Source: an uncultured Lachnospiraceae bacterium
Lineage (GTDB): Bacteria; Bacillota; Clostridia; Lachnospirales; Lachnospiraceae
Length of the DNA stretch: 64,000 nucleotides
Assembly (NCBI GenBank): GCA_902783375.1
Contig: CACZQN010000026.1
Coordinates: forward strand, 40,968-104,967
Direction: 5' to 3'
The notes below the pieces were generated by a model that saw nothing but the letters and a program-made list of their open reading frames with translations, made no database searches and was not told the origin of the DNA. A program made the position numbers and the translations under genes. Positions 51,700-60,573 of this stretch are shown here, piece after piece (positions within the stretch are counted from its first letter, which is position 1; each line of letters begins with the position of its first letter).

Positions 51700-54582
51700 A
51701 TGGAAACATACAACCTTTCGATGAAGAATCTGTATCGGATTCTGACGAGCAATGATTATCCGATTTATACCAATGGGGTGCTGTCTGAAAAGAACAAGAA
51801 GGGGATGACCCTGACTTCGTTCTGGAAGGACAGCATCCTTCCTGTGCTGCAGACCGGAACGACTGGAAGACGGATCTGGAGTGAGGAGGCACAGAAGGCA
51901 AGAAGCCTGGCGCATCTGATCAACCGCAGAGAGGATTTTCCTTTCTACATGGAGTACATGCACGAGATCAGTGCGGTACTGAAGCCGGAGATGATGCTGC
52001 GGCAGGTTCTGCTGTTCCGGGATTTTCTCAACGAACGAAAGTACCGTTCGGAAGTCCTGCGCCGGAAACTGCAGTTCTTCATGGAACTGCAGGACGGTGA
52101 TCCCTTGATCGGAGAAGAAGAACGGAAAACCTTCCTCTTCTGGCTGAAGGGGAGCCGGGGGCAGTCGATGCCGAACGATTTCCTGGATGCATGGCTGTTT
52201 GCCATGTTCACCTTCAGTTCCATGGCAGGAAATGAAGAAGCAAAATCGAGGTTTTACCAGCTCCTCCGAAAACAGGATCTGAAGCCGGATACCCTCTATG
52301 CGCGGATGAAAGAACTGCAGCAGCACGCACTGCCGCTGTCCGGACGGGGGAATGTCTTCTTTAACGGGGAAAAACTGGACCGGATGTTCGGCAGAGAACG
52401 GGAACTGTTCGATCTGGAAGAGGCCGTCCGGATGAATCGGAAGGTCGTGATCACCGGACTTGCCGGCATCGGGAAGACCGAACTGTTAAGACATCTCGCA
52501 TCGTCGGATCTGGTGGCAGAGCATCACCAGATTGTACAGGTTGCCTACCGGGACAGTATTCTGACCGCCCTGGGCGCCGCATTCACGGGACTTTCCGGGA
52601 AGGAAGCAGAGGAGAAGTTTTATGAGGCGATCTACCTGCTGCGCCATGCAGAAGATGTGTCTCCGGTGCTGCTGATCGACAATGCCAGATTTCAGGATGG
52701 GGAGCTGAAGGCCTGGGAGGAGATCCGGTCGCTGCCGTTTGCGGTCATCGTGACATCCAGGGAGGAGGCTCCGGGGATGTATGACCAGATGCGGCTGCAG
52801 GTGCTGGATGAAGAATCCGCACTGCTGATCTTCCGAAGATTCTTTGACCGGTCCCTCGACGACCAGGATCAGGAGCAGATCCGGGATGTATTTGCAGCCC
52901 GCCAGATCGAGCATCCTCTGACGGTCCGGATTCTCGCACATGCTGCATCCTGGCACAGGTGGAGCGTTCCGGAGATTGTACAGGAGCTCCGGGGGCGCCT
53001 TGCCGAGATCTCCTGGAAGGAGCATACCGCAGAGCATCGGCTCGGGGAGGTGTACAGCAGACTTTATGCTGATGAGAATCTCCCGGAGGAAGAGCGTCTC
53101 CTGGCTCGTGTATTTGCGGTGATTCCGTATGGCCTCTATACCGGAGAGATGGCTGCAGGACTGGCAGGAATCCGGGAAAATGAAAGTAAAGTGCTCCGGA
53201 ATCTGGTGGCCAGAGGATGGATCGAGCGGCAGGACAGCGGATACCGGATGCATCCGTTCGTGGCGGAGTGTATTGCGGGTGAAGGATTTGCGGAGGCAGA
53301 GCTTTCCGCCCTGTTCAAGGAAGCCAGAAGGCAGATGCCGGAACGGATTGCAGAGAGGCATGGAGGAAATGAGGCGGAAGCTGACCGGCCGTATTTTAAA
53401 ATTACGGAGATCATTCTTTCCGCCGTCCGGCATGTGCGTGGACCGGTTTCATCTGCACTCGCGGAATTGACGGCAGATGCACTGAGCCTCAATGACACCT
53501 ATGCACTGGCTCTCCCTTCTGCACAGGCTGCAGAGCTGGCGCTGTCGCTGCTCGAGCGCTGTGATCATCCGTCCGGAAATACGAGAGCACTGCTGCTGAA
53601 GATCAGTGCCATGTTTGATCAGGTGCACCTGGAAAAACGGGTGGAAGATTATCTTGATCCGGCATACCTGCAGGAAGCGGAAGACTATTATTATGTGCAC
53701 TATGGAACTGATCTTTCAGCTGTTCTGGTCTATGCCGGAAAGTTCACAGATGCTGAGCGGGTCATCCAGAGAGCGGGGGCACGCAGTCAGGATCCCAGAC
53801 TGCATGCCTATGTCCTGATGATCGAGAGTGTCATTGCTTCTGAACAATACCGGATGGCAGAGGCAATCGAGAAGCTGCAGCAGTTCATCCGTTTCTGCCG
53901 CACAGCCTCTGTGACGGACATCCTGCTCGGAGATGTCAAAGAAGCCATTGTGAAGCTGGCTCAGATCTACCTGATCCATGGGGATGCTGAAGCAGCCAGG
54001 AGAGAACTGGAAGAGCTGAATAAGCTGCCGGAGACCGGAAAGTCTGGTTTCGGAGCGAATAACCTGCTGATACTAAGAGGCTTTCTGGCGCGGGCAGAAG
54101 GAGACCTTTTCTCTGCGGAACAATATATGAAGGAAGCTCTGGAACTGGCAGAGCGCTACTTTGGGAAGCATCATCCGCAATACCTGACAGATGCCGGAGA
54201 ACTTGCTATCATTCTGGCGGCGGAAGGAAAGTGTGAAGAAGCACTGGAAATCTATGAGGAAATCATCCCGGAACTCCGGAAGACCGTGAACAAGGAGCGG
54301 ATATCTGTGACTTTGAATAACGCCGGCGTCGCCTGTATCTCTGCAGGAAAGTACGAGAGGGCGATTGACTATCTGAACGAAGCCTATGCCATGGCAGTCG
54401 ACGAGGGCATGGCACCGATCCAGCAGGCAGAGCCGGCCTGCAACCTTGCTAAGGTATACAAGGCGACCGGAGATCCTGAAAAAGAAAGGGAGTATCTGAA
54501 GATCGCAGAACCGGTCTTTATGGAGGTCTACGGGCCGGAACATCCGAAAACAAAATATGTGAAAGAACACCTGATGCCGTGA
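51700..54582 (+). CDS. STAND-type ATPase with C-terminal TPRs
   Basis: The 960-residue protein has an unassigned N-terminal domain (1-~215), a STAND/NB-ARC ATPase core with Walker A GLAGIGKT (253-260), Walker B VLLIDNA (~320s) and VIVTSREE, a winged-helix region (~460-550), and a TPR array to the C-terminus (e.g. LNNAGVACISAGKYERAIDYL). STAND proteins assemble on a signal and act in regulation or defence. The N-terminal domain shows no nuclease, TIR or HTH motif that I can see, so the output is unknown. It is probably cotranscribed with the secreted protein. Confidence 0.8.
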   Translation: METYNLSMKNLYRILTSNDYPIYTNGVLSEKNKKGMTLTSFWKDSILPVLQTGTTGRRIWSEEAQKARSLAHLINRREDFPFYMEYMHEISAVLKPEMMLRQVLLFRDFLNERKYRSEVLRRKLQFFMELQDGDPLIGEEERKTFLFWLKGSRGQSMPNDFLDAWLFAMFTFSSMAGNEEAKSRFYQLLRKQDLKPDTLYARMKELQQHALPLSGRGNVFFNGEKLDRMFGRERELFDLEEAVRMNRKVVITGLAGIGKTELLRHLASSDLVAEHHQIVQVAYRDSILTALGAAFTGLSGKEAEEKFYEAIYLLRHAEDVSPVLLIDNARFQDGELKAWEEIRSLPFAVIVTSREEAPGMYDQMRLQVLDEESALLIFRRFFDRSLDDQDQEQIRDVFAARQIEHPLTVRILAHAASWHRWSVPEIVQELRGRLAEISWKEHTAEHRLGEVYSRLYADENLPEEERLLARVFAVIPYGLYTGEMAAGLAGIRENESKVLRNLVARGWIERQDSGYRMHPFVAECIAGEGFAEAELSALFKEARRQMPERIAERHGGNEAEADRPYFKITEIILSAVRHVRGPVSSALAELTADALSLNDTYALALPSAQAAELALSLLERCDHPSGNTRALLLKISAMFDQVHLEKRVEDYLDPAYLQEAEDYYYVHYGTDLSAVLVYAGKFTDAERVIQRAGARSQDPRLHAYVLMIESVIASEQYRMAEAIEKLQQFIRFCRTASVTDILLGDVKEAIVKLAQIYLIHGDAEAARRELEELNKLPETGKSGFGANNLLILRGFLARAEGDLFSAEQYMKEALELAERYFGKHHPQYLTDAGELAIILAAEGKCEEALEIYEEIIPELRKTVNKERISVTLNNAGVACISAGKYERAIDYLNEAYAMAVDEGMAPIQQAEPACNLAKVYKATGDPEKEREYLKIAEPVFMEVYGPEHPKTKYVKEHLMP

Positions 54583-54600
54583 GAAATCACGGCATCTTCT
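54573..54600 (+). terminator. Terminator overlapping the STAND stop codon
   Basis: A 10-bp perfect stem (GATGCCGTGA with TCACGGCATC) with loop GAAA is followed by TTCTTT. The stop codon is in the stem. Confidence 0.85.
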
Positions 54601-54601
54601 T

Positions 54602-55165
54602 TCAGGCTTCCGTGTTCCGGTACTTGTGTGGCGTGACGCCATATACCTGTCGGAAGACCTGGATAAAATGACTCTGGAAACTGAATGCAAGGGTCTCGCT
54701 GATTTCTGCGACGGAAAGGTCGGAGGTGCGCAGCAGATTGCAGGCGGTTTCCAGTTTTTTATTGCGGATGGTTTCTGCGATGCCGAGACCGGTTTCTTCT
54801 TTAAAGAGAGCAGCCAGATAACTGCGGCTGACACCGGATTCGCGGACAACGTCGGCTACAGGAATCGCTTCGTGAAGATGGGTGTCGATATAGTCCAGAC
54901 CGCGGCTGACCGGCCTGGTATAATGTTTCCTTTTTCGCTCAAGAGAAGCAACTTCCAGGGTGTAGTACCGGATCATCTCCTTCGCATAATCCTGAATCTC
55001 CGGGATTGTTTTCATCTGGTCCATCTTCTGGATGAAGAGATCGCTCGCGATATTTGACGTCTCAGCGTCCATGCCTGCGGCAATGGCAGCTCTTCCTGCA
55101 AGCGTGACAGCAGCGACGAACAGATACCGCTGGTTCCGGAGAGGATCGCAGTGATACAGGATGCT
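54602..55165 (-). pseudogene. 5'-truncated AraC-family regulator
   Basis: About 187 codons encode the C-terminal part of an AraC regulator: a linker (LRNQRYLFVAAVTLAGRAA, MDAETSNIASDLFIQKMDQM) and the double HTH (AIPVADVVRESGVSRSYLAAL; LSVAEISETLAFSFQSHFIQVFR, ending YGVTPHKYRN). Homologues have another ~100-120 residues before DPLRN. Here that part is absent, no start codon or ribosome site is seen, and a plus-strand terminator hairpin lies immediately beyond. The frame is intact, so the loss of the 5' end is by deletion. Confidence 0.65.
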
Positions 55166-55169
55166 GTCC

Positions 55170-55200
55170 GGGAGCCTGCGCGTGCAGGCTCCCTTTTGTG
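55170..55200 (+). terminator. Orphan terminator beside the truncated AraC gene
   Basis: A 10-bp perfect stem (GGGAGCCTGC with GCAGGCTCCC, loop GCGT) is followed by TTTTGTGACTTTT. No intact plus-strand gene ends before it. Confidence 0.75.
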
Positions 55201-55229
55201 ACTTTTCATTTCCAGATTGTGAAAATCGT

Positions 55230-55258
55230 TTTGGATTCTTCGGAACGTTTCCTATACT
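55230..55258 (+). promoter_or_regulatory. Possible promoter of the DJ-1 pair
   Basis: TTTGGA and TATACT are 17 bases apart, 52 bases before the start codon. The -35 match is weak. Confidence 0.45.
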
Positions 55259-55310
55259 GGTTTTACTGACAAGGATGCATTTCCCAAAGCAGAAAAGGAG
55301 GAGGCAGGAG

Positions 55311-55907
55311 ATGAGCAAGGTGGCAGTCATTCTCGCACCGGGATGTGAGGAGGGAGAGACCCTGACAATCGTGGACATCATGCGGAGAGCAGAGATTCCG
55401 TGTGAACTGGTGGGTCTTGATGAGATGGAGGTGACCGGCGGACATGATATCACAATCCTGGCGGACAGAGTCTTTGATACAGACATCAGAGATTACGATA
55501 TGATTGTCCTGCCAGGTGGTTACGGCGGAGCGGAAGCAATGAAGGCGAAGGAGGAACTCCTTTCCTGCCTCAGAGATATGGATGCCGCTGGGAAATGGGT
55601 CGCAGCGATCTGTGCGGCACCGACGGTCCTGGACAAGGCCGGCGTGCTTGCAGGAAGGCAGTTCACCTGCTATCCGACGACTGCGGCGAAGATCAGCAGC
55701 GGTGAAAGACGGGACGATATTATCGTGATCGATCGGAATCTTGTTACCTCACAGGGCCCGGCGACGGCCTATGCGTTCACCTATCAGCTCGTCGAGCTGC
55801 TGGGCGTCAGCTCGAAGGCGGTCAGGGACCGGATGGTCTATGATCATGCTTTTGGTTTTGATGGATTTGTCGGCAATGAGGAGCAGAAGGACGGAGGTGC
55901 GAGATGA
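55311..55907 (+). CDS. DJ-1/PfpI family protein, first of a pair
   Basis: The 198-residue protein has the DJ-1/PfpI fold: VAVILAPGCEEGETL with the conserved Glu (14-15), VLPGGYGGAEAM, and ICAAPTVLDKAGVL with the nucleophile Cys101 at the elbow, then SQGPATAYAF. Members act as glyoxalases, deglycases or redox sensors. AAAAGGAGGAGG precedes ATG 55311. The stop overlaps the start of the second copy by four bases. Confidence 0.88.
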   Translation: MSKVAVILAPGCEEGETLTIVDIMRRAEIPCELVGLDEMEVTGGHDITILADRVFDTDIRDYDMIVLPGGYGGAEAMKAKEELLSCLRDMDAAGKWVAAICAAPTVLDKAGVLAGRQFTCYPTTAAKISSGERRDDIIVIDRNLVTSQGPATAYAFTYQLVELLGVSSKAVRDRMVYDHAFGFDGFVGNEEQKDGGAR

Positions 55908-56458
55908 AGAGAGCTGCGGTTCTGATGATCGAAGGATATGAAGAAAGTGAAACCATGCAGATCGTCGATCTGCTCCGCCGTGCAGGCGTCGAGACACACA
56001 CCTTCCGCTTCCAGGAGGATCCGTATGTCCTCTCCATGCAGGGGATGCGCGTGAAGTCCGATCAGGTTTTCTCGGATGAAGTGAAGGACTACGATGTGAT
56101 CATTGTGCCCGGAGGCAGAACAGCAGGTGCGAAACTGATCGCCCGTGAAGACGTTCTGGCGATGCTGCAGTATTTTAATGAGAATGGGAAACTGATTGCG
56201 GGCATGTGCTCCGGAACAACGGTTCTTGCAGCTGCAAAAGTGATTGCAGGAAAGCGGATGACAGGGTATACTGGTTACGCGGAAAAATTGCCCGGTGCCA
56301 TCTTCTCGGAGGAAGTGGCCGTCTGGGATCAGAACATTATCAGTTCCCAGGGACCTGCCACACCATATCCATTTGCCTTCCGGATCATGGAAGCGCTTGG
56401 CATCGATCCGCAGCCGCTGAAGGACAGATTGCTATACGCGCTCGCTGAAGGAAAGTAA
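55904..56458 (+). CDS. DJ-1/PfpI family protein, second of a pair
   Basis: The 184-residue protein resembles its neighbour: MIEGYEESETMQIVDLL, IIVPGGRTAGAKL, GMCSGTTVLAAAKVI with Cys102, SSQGPATPYPFAFR. The two differ around the Cys (AAP versus SGT), so they may act on different carbonyls or form a heterodimer. It overlaps the first copy by ATGA and lies 11 bases before the RpiR regulator. Confidence 0.88.
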   Translation: MKRAAVLMIEGYEESETMQIVDLLRRAGVETHTFRFQEDPYVLSMQGMRVKSDQVFSDEVKDYDVIIVPGGRTAGAKLIAREDVLAMLQYFNENGKLIAGMCSGTTVLAAAKVIAGKRMTGYTGYAEKLPGAIFSEEVAVWDQNIISSQGPATPYPFAFRIMEALGIDPQPLKDRLLYALAEGK

Positions 56459-56469
56459 CGGAGACAGAC

Positions 56470-57261
56470 ATGATCTATGGGAAACTGCCGGTCATATTGC
56501 TGAATGCACTTGCGACGGAGAAAGAAGGCTCGACGAATCAGTCGATCGCAAAGTACATCCTTGCGCACAGAGAAGAATTGCAGCAGACGGATATCCGGGA
56601 ACTGGCAGAGAAAACCCATGTGTCCATATCCTCCATCTCCCGCTTCGCGAGAGAACTGGGATTTCATGATTTTCAGGAACTGAGAGAACTGCTCGCGCAG
56701 GAACCCGGCGTGCCGGAGATCCTGCCCGGGCAGTTTGCTGCGCTTCCGGGAGCCTACTATGCTGCCGTGGCGGGAGAACTGGAAGAAGTGAAGAATCGGA
56801 TTTCCATGCAGAAGGTGCGGGAGATCTGCCGGATGATCCATGCCTATGAATCGGTGTCGGTCTACGGCCTGTTCAAGGGAGAGACAGCGGCGATGAATCT
56901 TGTCAGTGATCTCGCACTTCTCGGGAAACCGGCGCAGACCTTCGTGGCCTACAAAGAGCAGGTCGAGAGCTTCAAGACGATGGGAAAGGATGAACTGCTG
57001 ATCCTGTTCAGCTATTCCGGCTCCTATTTTGATTATGAATATCTCGCATTGCCGGCCTATTTCCGGAAACCGAAGATCGTGATGATCACAGGCGGGAAAG
57101 AACCACATGATGCCTATATCGATTATTACCTGCATTTTCCGACATCGGATTCCCTGCTCGGTCATCCCTACTCCATGCTGTTTCTGGCAGGATTGATCGC
57201 GCAGACCTACGGGAAGATGTATGCGGGAGGGGCTGCGGGTGATCCTTCAGATAAGGAATGA
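56470..57261 (+). CDS. MurR/RpiR-family regulator
   Basis: The 263-residue protein has an N-terminal HTH of the RpiR type (NQSIAKYILAHREEL, DIRELAEKTHVSISSISRFARELGF, core THVSISSISRFARELGF) and a SIS domain (SVYGLFKGETAAMNLVSDL, LLILFSYSGSYFDY) that binds phosphosugars. It may control the DJ-1 genes or the GPH transporter nearby. The end overlaps the first in-frame ATG of the next gene. Confidence 0.85.
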   Translation: MIYGKLPVILLNALATEKEGSTNQSIAKYILAHREELQQTDIRELAEKTHVSISSISRFARELGFHDFQELRELLAQEPGVPEILPGQFAALPGAYYAAVAGELEEVKNRISMQKVREICRMIHAYESVSVYGLFKGETAAMNLVSDLALLGKPAQTFVAYKEQVESFKTMGKDELLILFSYSGSYFDYEYLALPAYFRKPKIVMITGGKEPHDAYIDYYLHFPTSDSLLGHPYSMLFLAGLIAQTYGKMYAGGAAGDPSDKE

Positions 57262-57281
57262 GAGGAAAGGACGAAGAACAG

Positions 57282-58121
57282 ATGCTTGCGGATTATCATA
57301 TGCACTGTGCATACAGCAATGACAGTGAAACACCGATGGAAGAGCAGATCCGGCGCGCGCTTGCGCTGGGACTTGACGAGATCTGCTTCACAGACCACGT
57401 GGATTACGGTGTCAAGAAAGACTGGGATGAGCCGGGAGAAATGCCCTCCCACGACGGTTATCTCTTCAACAATGTAGATTATCCTGCCTATTTTGCGGAA
57501 ATCGAAGAGATGCGTCAGCGCTATGCAGGAAAGATCACGATCCGGGCCGGCCTGGAGTTCGGGATTCAGGCGCATACCGTGGATCGTTTTCAGAATCTCT
57601 TTGACCGGTACCGGGACCGGCTGGACTTCATCCTGCTGAGCATGCACCAGGTGGATGATCAGGAGTTCTGGAATCAGGACTTCCAGAGAGGGAAGACGCA
57701 GGAAGAATACAACATGCGCTACTACGAGGAGATCCTGAAGGTCGTGCAGGTCTATCATGACTATGCTGTGCTGGCGCATCTCGATCTGCTCAGCCGCTAT
57801 GACCTGGCAGGTGTCTATCCGTTTGAGAAGGTGAAAGAGATCATCGCGGAGATTCTGCGGATCGCGATCCGGGACGGGAAAGGCATCGAACTGAATACGT
57901 CGAGCTGGCACTACGGCCTGACGGATACCCAGCCGAGCCGGCAGATCCTGAAGCTGTACAAGGACCTCGGAGGGGAAATCCTGACGATTGGCAGTGATGC
58001 CCATACGCCAAAGTATCTGGCAGACCATCTGCAGGAAGCCAGAAGGATCCTGAAAGAAGAGATCGGATTCACACACTTCTGTACATACGAAAAAATGCAG
58101 CCTGTCTTTCACAAACTGTGA
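57282..58121 (+). CDS. PHP-domain phosphatase, histidinol-phosphatase HisJ-like
   Basis: The 279-residue protein has the PHP metal motifs: DYHMHCAYSND (His6, His8), CFTDHVDYG, LEFGIQ, a His in LLSMHQVDD, LAHLDLLSRY, and GSDAHTP near the end. It is like HisJ-type histidinol-phosphatase, but no his genes are close, so another phosphate monoester is possible. I prefer ATG 57282, 11 bases after GAGGAAAGG; ATG 57258 would overlap the previous stop with a poor site. Its own stop lies in the terminator. Confidence 0.82.
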   Translation: MLADYHMHCAYSNDSETPMEEQIRRALALGLDEICFTDHVDYGVKKDWDEPGEMPSHDGYLFNNVDYPAYFAEIEEMRQRYAGKITIRAGLEFGIQAHTVDRFQNLFDRYRDRLDFILLSMHQVDDQEFWNQDFQRGKTQEEYNMRYYEEILKVVQVYHDYAVLAHLDLLSRYDLAGVYPFEKVKEIIAEILRIAIRDGKGIELNTSSWHYGLTDTQPSRQILKLYKDLGGEILTIGSDAHTPKYLADHLQEARRILKEEIGFTHFCTYEKMQPVFHKL

Positions 58122-58137
58122 AAGCAGGCTGCTTTCT
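58097..58137 (+). terminator. Terminator overlapping the PHP-gene stop
   Basis: GCAGCCTG/CAGGCTGC and CTTTCAC/GTGAAAG form a 15-bp interrupted stem with loop AAACT, followed by TTTCTATT. TGA 58119-58121 lies in the 3' arm. Confidence 0.85.
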
Positions 58138-58185
58138 ATTGGTCAGTCTTTCCGGCCGCAGATTCCATGCGGTCAGGAGCAATCA

Positions 58186-59670
58186 TCAGCCCTCAACATC
58201 CTTCGCCTGATGATTCCTGATGTATTCCTGAATCTTATGCCGTTCCTCCTGGTCGATCGGGTATTTCCCAAGGATCAGGACACCGATGACGGCCATGAGG
58301 GCAGGCAGTGCTCCGATGACGACGATCATCCAGGTCAGGAGGGTCGGCATCTTTGCAAGATCACCGATGTAATCGCCGGTGACGGAGTCAACCTGATAGC
58401 CGATGGCAATCAGGATCGCACCGACCAGTGCGGACGAGATGGCAGTCTGTGCTTTCTCCAGGAATTTCCCAAGAACGCCGGTCAGGGCAGAACGGTCTTT
58501 TCCTGTCTTATAGATGGTATAGTCCATGATTTCCATGCCGATACTGGATCCCGGAATAAAATCAACACCGATCGCCAGAGCCATGATAAACATGGCAACG
58601 AAGAAGAAGATCGGGGCTTTCTGGAGGATACCAAGAATCTGTCCGATGAACATCAGCAGTCCGCCGCCGCCCTGGCACAGCAGGTCAAAACGATGCATCT
58701 TGACGAAATCACCCTTGAACGCTTTCAGGATCGGATTTGCGATGATGGTTCCCAGAAGAAGCGGGAAGAGCATCATCATAGAGACGATCAGAGAATACGT
58801 AGCAAGTTTCCCCATGTCGACAACACCGGTGCTCAGATCAGCACAGTATGCATATTTCACATAGTAGACCGGTGCGGCAAACAGGAAGGTCCAGATGAAA
58901 CCGGTGAAGATGCCCTTCAGGAAGTCAATCATCATCGGCTTATTGGTTTTCAGCAGTTCGAAAAAGTCAGAGATTTTAACTTTCTCGTCTTCTTCCTGTT
59001 CCACAACATGTTTCTCTTTGACCAGGAACCAGCCAAGGATGGAGATTACGCAGGAGATCAGCATGCAGACAAATGCGAGAATCATATAGGCAGTCTTGAA
59101 ACTGCCGACAACTGCCTGGATGGATACGGCAATGGCAGTCATCGCGGAACCGAACATCCCGAGGATCATGACCCAGAGACGCGGGCCGACAAGCAGCTTT
59201 GCACGTTCTTCCGGATCATTGGTCATGGTACGGAACAACAGGTTCTGGTTGTAGAACGAGGCACCGATATCATAGACAAAATAGAAAACGATGACCCAGA
59301 TGGTTACCAGCGCAGGGACTTTTGTAACCGCATTCGGTAAAGAATACAGCGCAATGGTCCCGATTCCGGTCATGATAATGGATAACATGAAGAATGGTTT
59401 GTACTTTCCGTGCTTTCCGACTTTGCCCCGGTCCATGATAAAGCCCTGAATCGGATCATCAACAGCATCGATGATTCTGGCAATCAGCAGCAGCGTGGTG
59501 GCCAGCGTTGCACCCCAGGCACCGAGACCTGCATAGTCTGTCATATAGACCATGAACATGGTCGACATGAAAATAGCGGCCAGACCGTTATTGGTTGAGA
59601 GCGCGGTGACACCGAAGATTTCCTTTGCGCCGATGGACTCAGCCCCTTTTTCTTTTTTTTGCTTTCCCAT
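58186..59670 (-). CDS. GPH-family sugar:cation symporter (second)
   Basis: The 494-residue protein has 12 helices and the GPH motif IARIIDAVDDPIQGFIMDR in the first loop (core DAVDDPIQG), with YKPFFMLS after it. A longer loop (KEKHVVEQEEDEKVKISDFFELLK) sits between helices 6 and 7. Substrate not readable; no glycosidase is adjacent except the MurR/RpiR-PHP group facing it. AGAGAGGGA precedes the start. Confidence 0.85.
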   Translation of the reverse strand: MGKQKKEKGAESIGAKEIFGVTALSTNNGLAAIFMSTMFMVYMTDYAGLGAWGATLATTLLLIARIIDAVDDPIQGFIMDRGKVGKHGKYKPFFMLSIIMTGIGTIALYSLPNAVTKVPALVTIWVIVFYFVYDIGASFYNQNLLFRTMTNDPEERAKLLVGPRLWVMILGMFGSAMTAIAVSIQAVVGSFKTAYMILAFVCMLISCVISILGWFLVKEKHVVEQEEDEKVKISDFFELLKTNKPMMIDFLKGIFTGFIWTFLFAAPVYYVKYAYCADLSTGVVDMGKLATYSLIVSMMMLFPLLLGTIIANPILKAFKGDFVKMHRFDLLCQGGGGLLMFIGQILGILQKAPIFFFVAMFIMALAIGVDFIPGSSIGMEIMDYTIYKTGKDRSALTGVLGKFLEKAQTAISSALVGAILIAIGYQVDSVTGDYIGDLAKMPTLLTWMIVVIGALPALMAVIGVLILGKYPIDQEERHKIQEYIRNHQAKDVEG

Positions 59671-59741
59671 ACTTTTCCCTCTCTTCTTTTTGTGGGATAT
59701 CCACTGATGATCTTCTAATTATATCACAAATACATAAAAAA

Positions 59742-59774
59742 CACAACAGAATTGCCAGTTCTGTTGTGCTTTTT
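59742..59774 (-). terminator. Terminator of the GntR-ABC operon
   Basis: A 10-bp perfect stem (CACAACAGAA with TTCTGTTGTG) has T6 on the minus-strand side and T6 on the plus side; it ends the ABC operon. Confidence 0.88.
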
Positions 59775-59793
59775 TACGATCGATGATATGTTA

Positions 59794-60573
59794 TTAAAGA
59801 CTGATGGCCTTATCGAGCAGGATCGCGGAGCCAAAGTAGGCGGCGATGGCTGCCACGATCATGAAGATGATCTGCGGCAGGCTGTAGAGGAATGCTCCGA
59901 ACACCGAGCCATCAAGTCGCACATCCCAGGTCGGGAGTTTGCTGATCACCGAAGCAATCACAACCATCAGAACGATGAATAAGGCAAAGGATGCAAGGCC
60001 GCGGCCGCGGCGGTTCATCAGGACAGTCGCGCTGAGGGAGATCGAGAGGTATGCGACTGTCACCAGGGTGTACAGGAACACATAGGAAATGATCAGCATC
60101 GAAAGCAGCGTTGTGAGGATATAGTAAAAGTTCGCCGAATCGATGAAGAAGGAGAATAATTCTGCCACCTCTGTAAAGAATTCCTTCCAGCTGACGTCCG
60201 CGAAGGTGTGCAGGGCAAGGGAACCGTCAATGAAGGCGGTGAGGCCAAGCAGGATGTTGACAACAAGGCTCTCGATCAGGATCGCCAGCAGCTTTGCACC
60301 GATGATCTTGTAGGTGGAGAGCGGTGTCATAAAGACCAGGTAGCCCGACTTTTCCTTCAGATCCCGGCTGTACATGGAGATGCCGTTGAAAAAGATGTAG
60401 AACTGGCAGACGGTCGAGAGCAGGACAAAGCCGAGGACGGATGTCGCCAGCAGCCTTTCGCTGTGCAGCGGCAGACAAGCCAGGAAAATGACTTCCAGCA
60501 GTACATAGATCCCGGCAAGAATCAGAAGACCGATCCGGTTCTTCATAAATTCGTATTTCATGGATTTAATCAT
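59794..60573 (-). CDS. ABC-2 type membrane permease
   Basis: The 259-residue protein has six hydrophobic segments (GLLILAGIYVLLEVIFLACL, LATSVLGFVLLSTVCQFYIFF core, LLAILIESLVVNILLGLTAFI, LLSMLIISYVFLYTLVTVAYL, FALFIVLMVVIASVI, IIFMIVAAIAAYFGSAILL). It pairs with the ATPase upstream through an ATGA overlap. In GntR(YtrA)-ABC operons such exporters respond to cell-wall antibiotics. Confidence 0.8.
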   Translation of the reverse strand: MIKSMKYEFMKNRIGLLILAGIYVLLEVIFLACLPLHSERLLATSVLGFVLLSTVCQFYIFFNGISMYSRDLKEKSGYLVFMTPLSTYKIIGAKLLAILIESLVVNILLGLTAFIDGSLALHTFADVSWKEFFTEVAELFSFFIDSANFYYILTTLLSMLIISYVFLYTLVTVAYLSISLSATVLMNRRGRGLASFALFIVLMVVIASVISKLPTWDVRLDGSVFGAFLYSLPQIIFMIVAAIAAYFGSAILLDKAISL

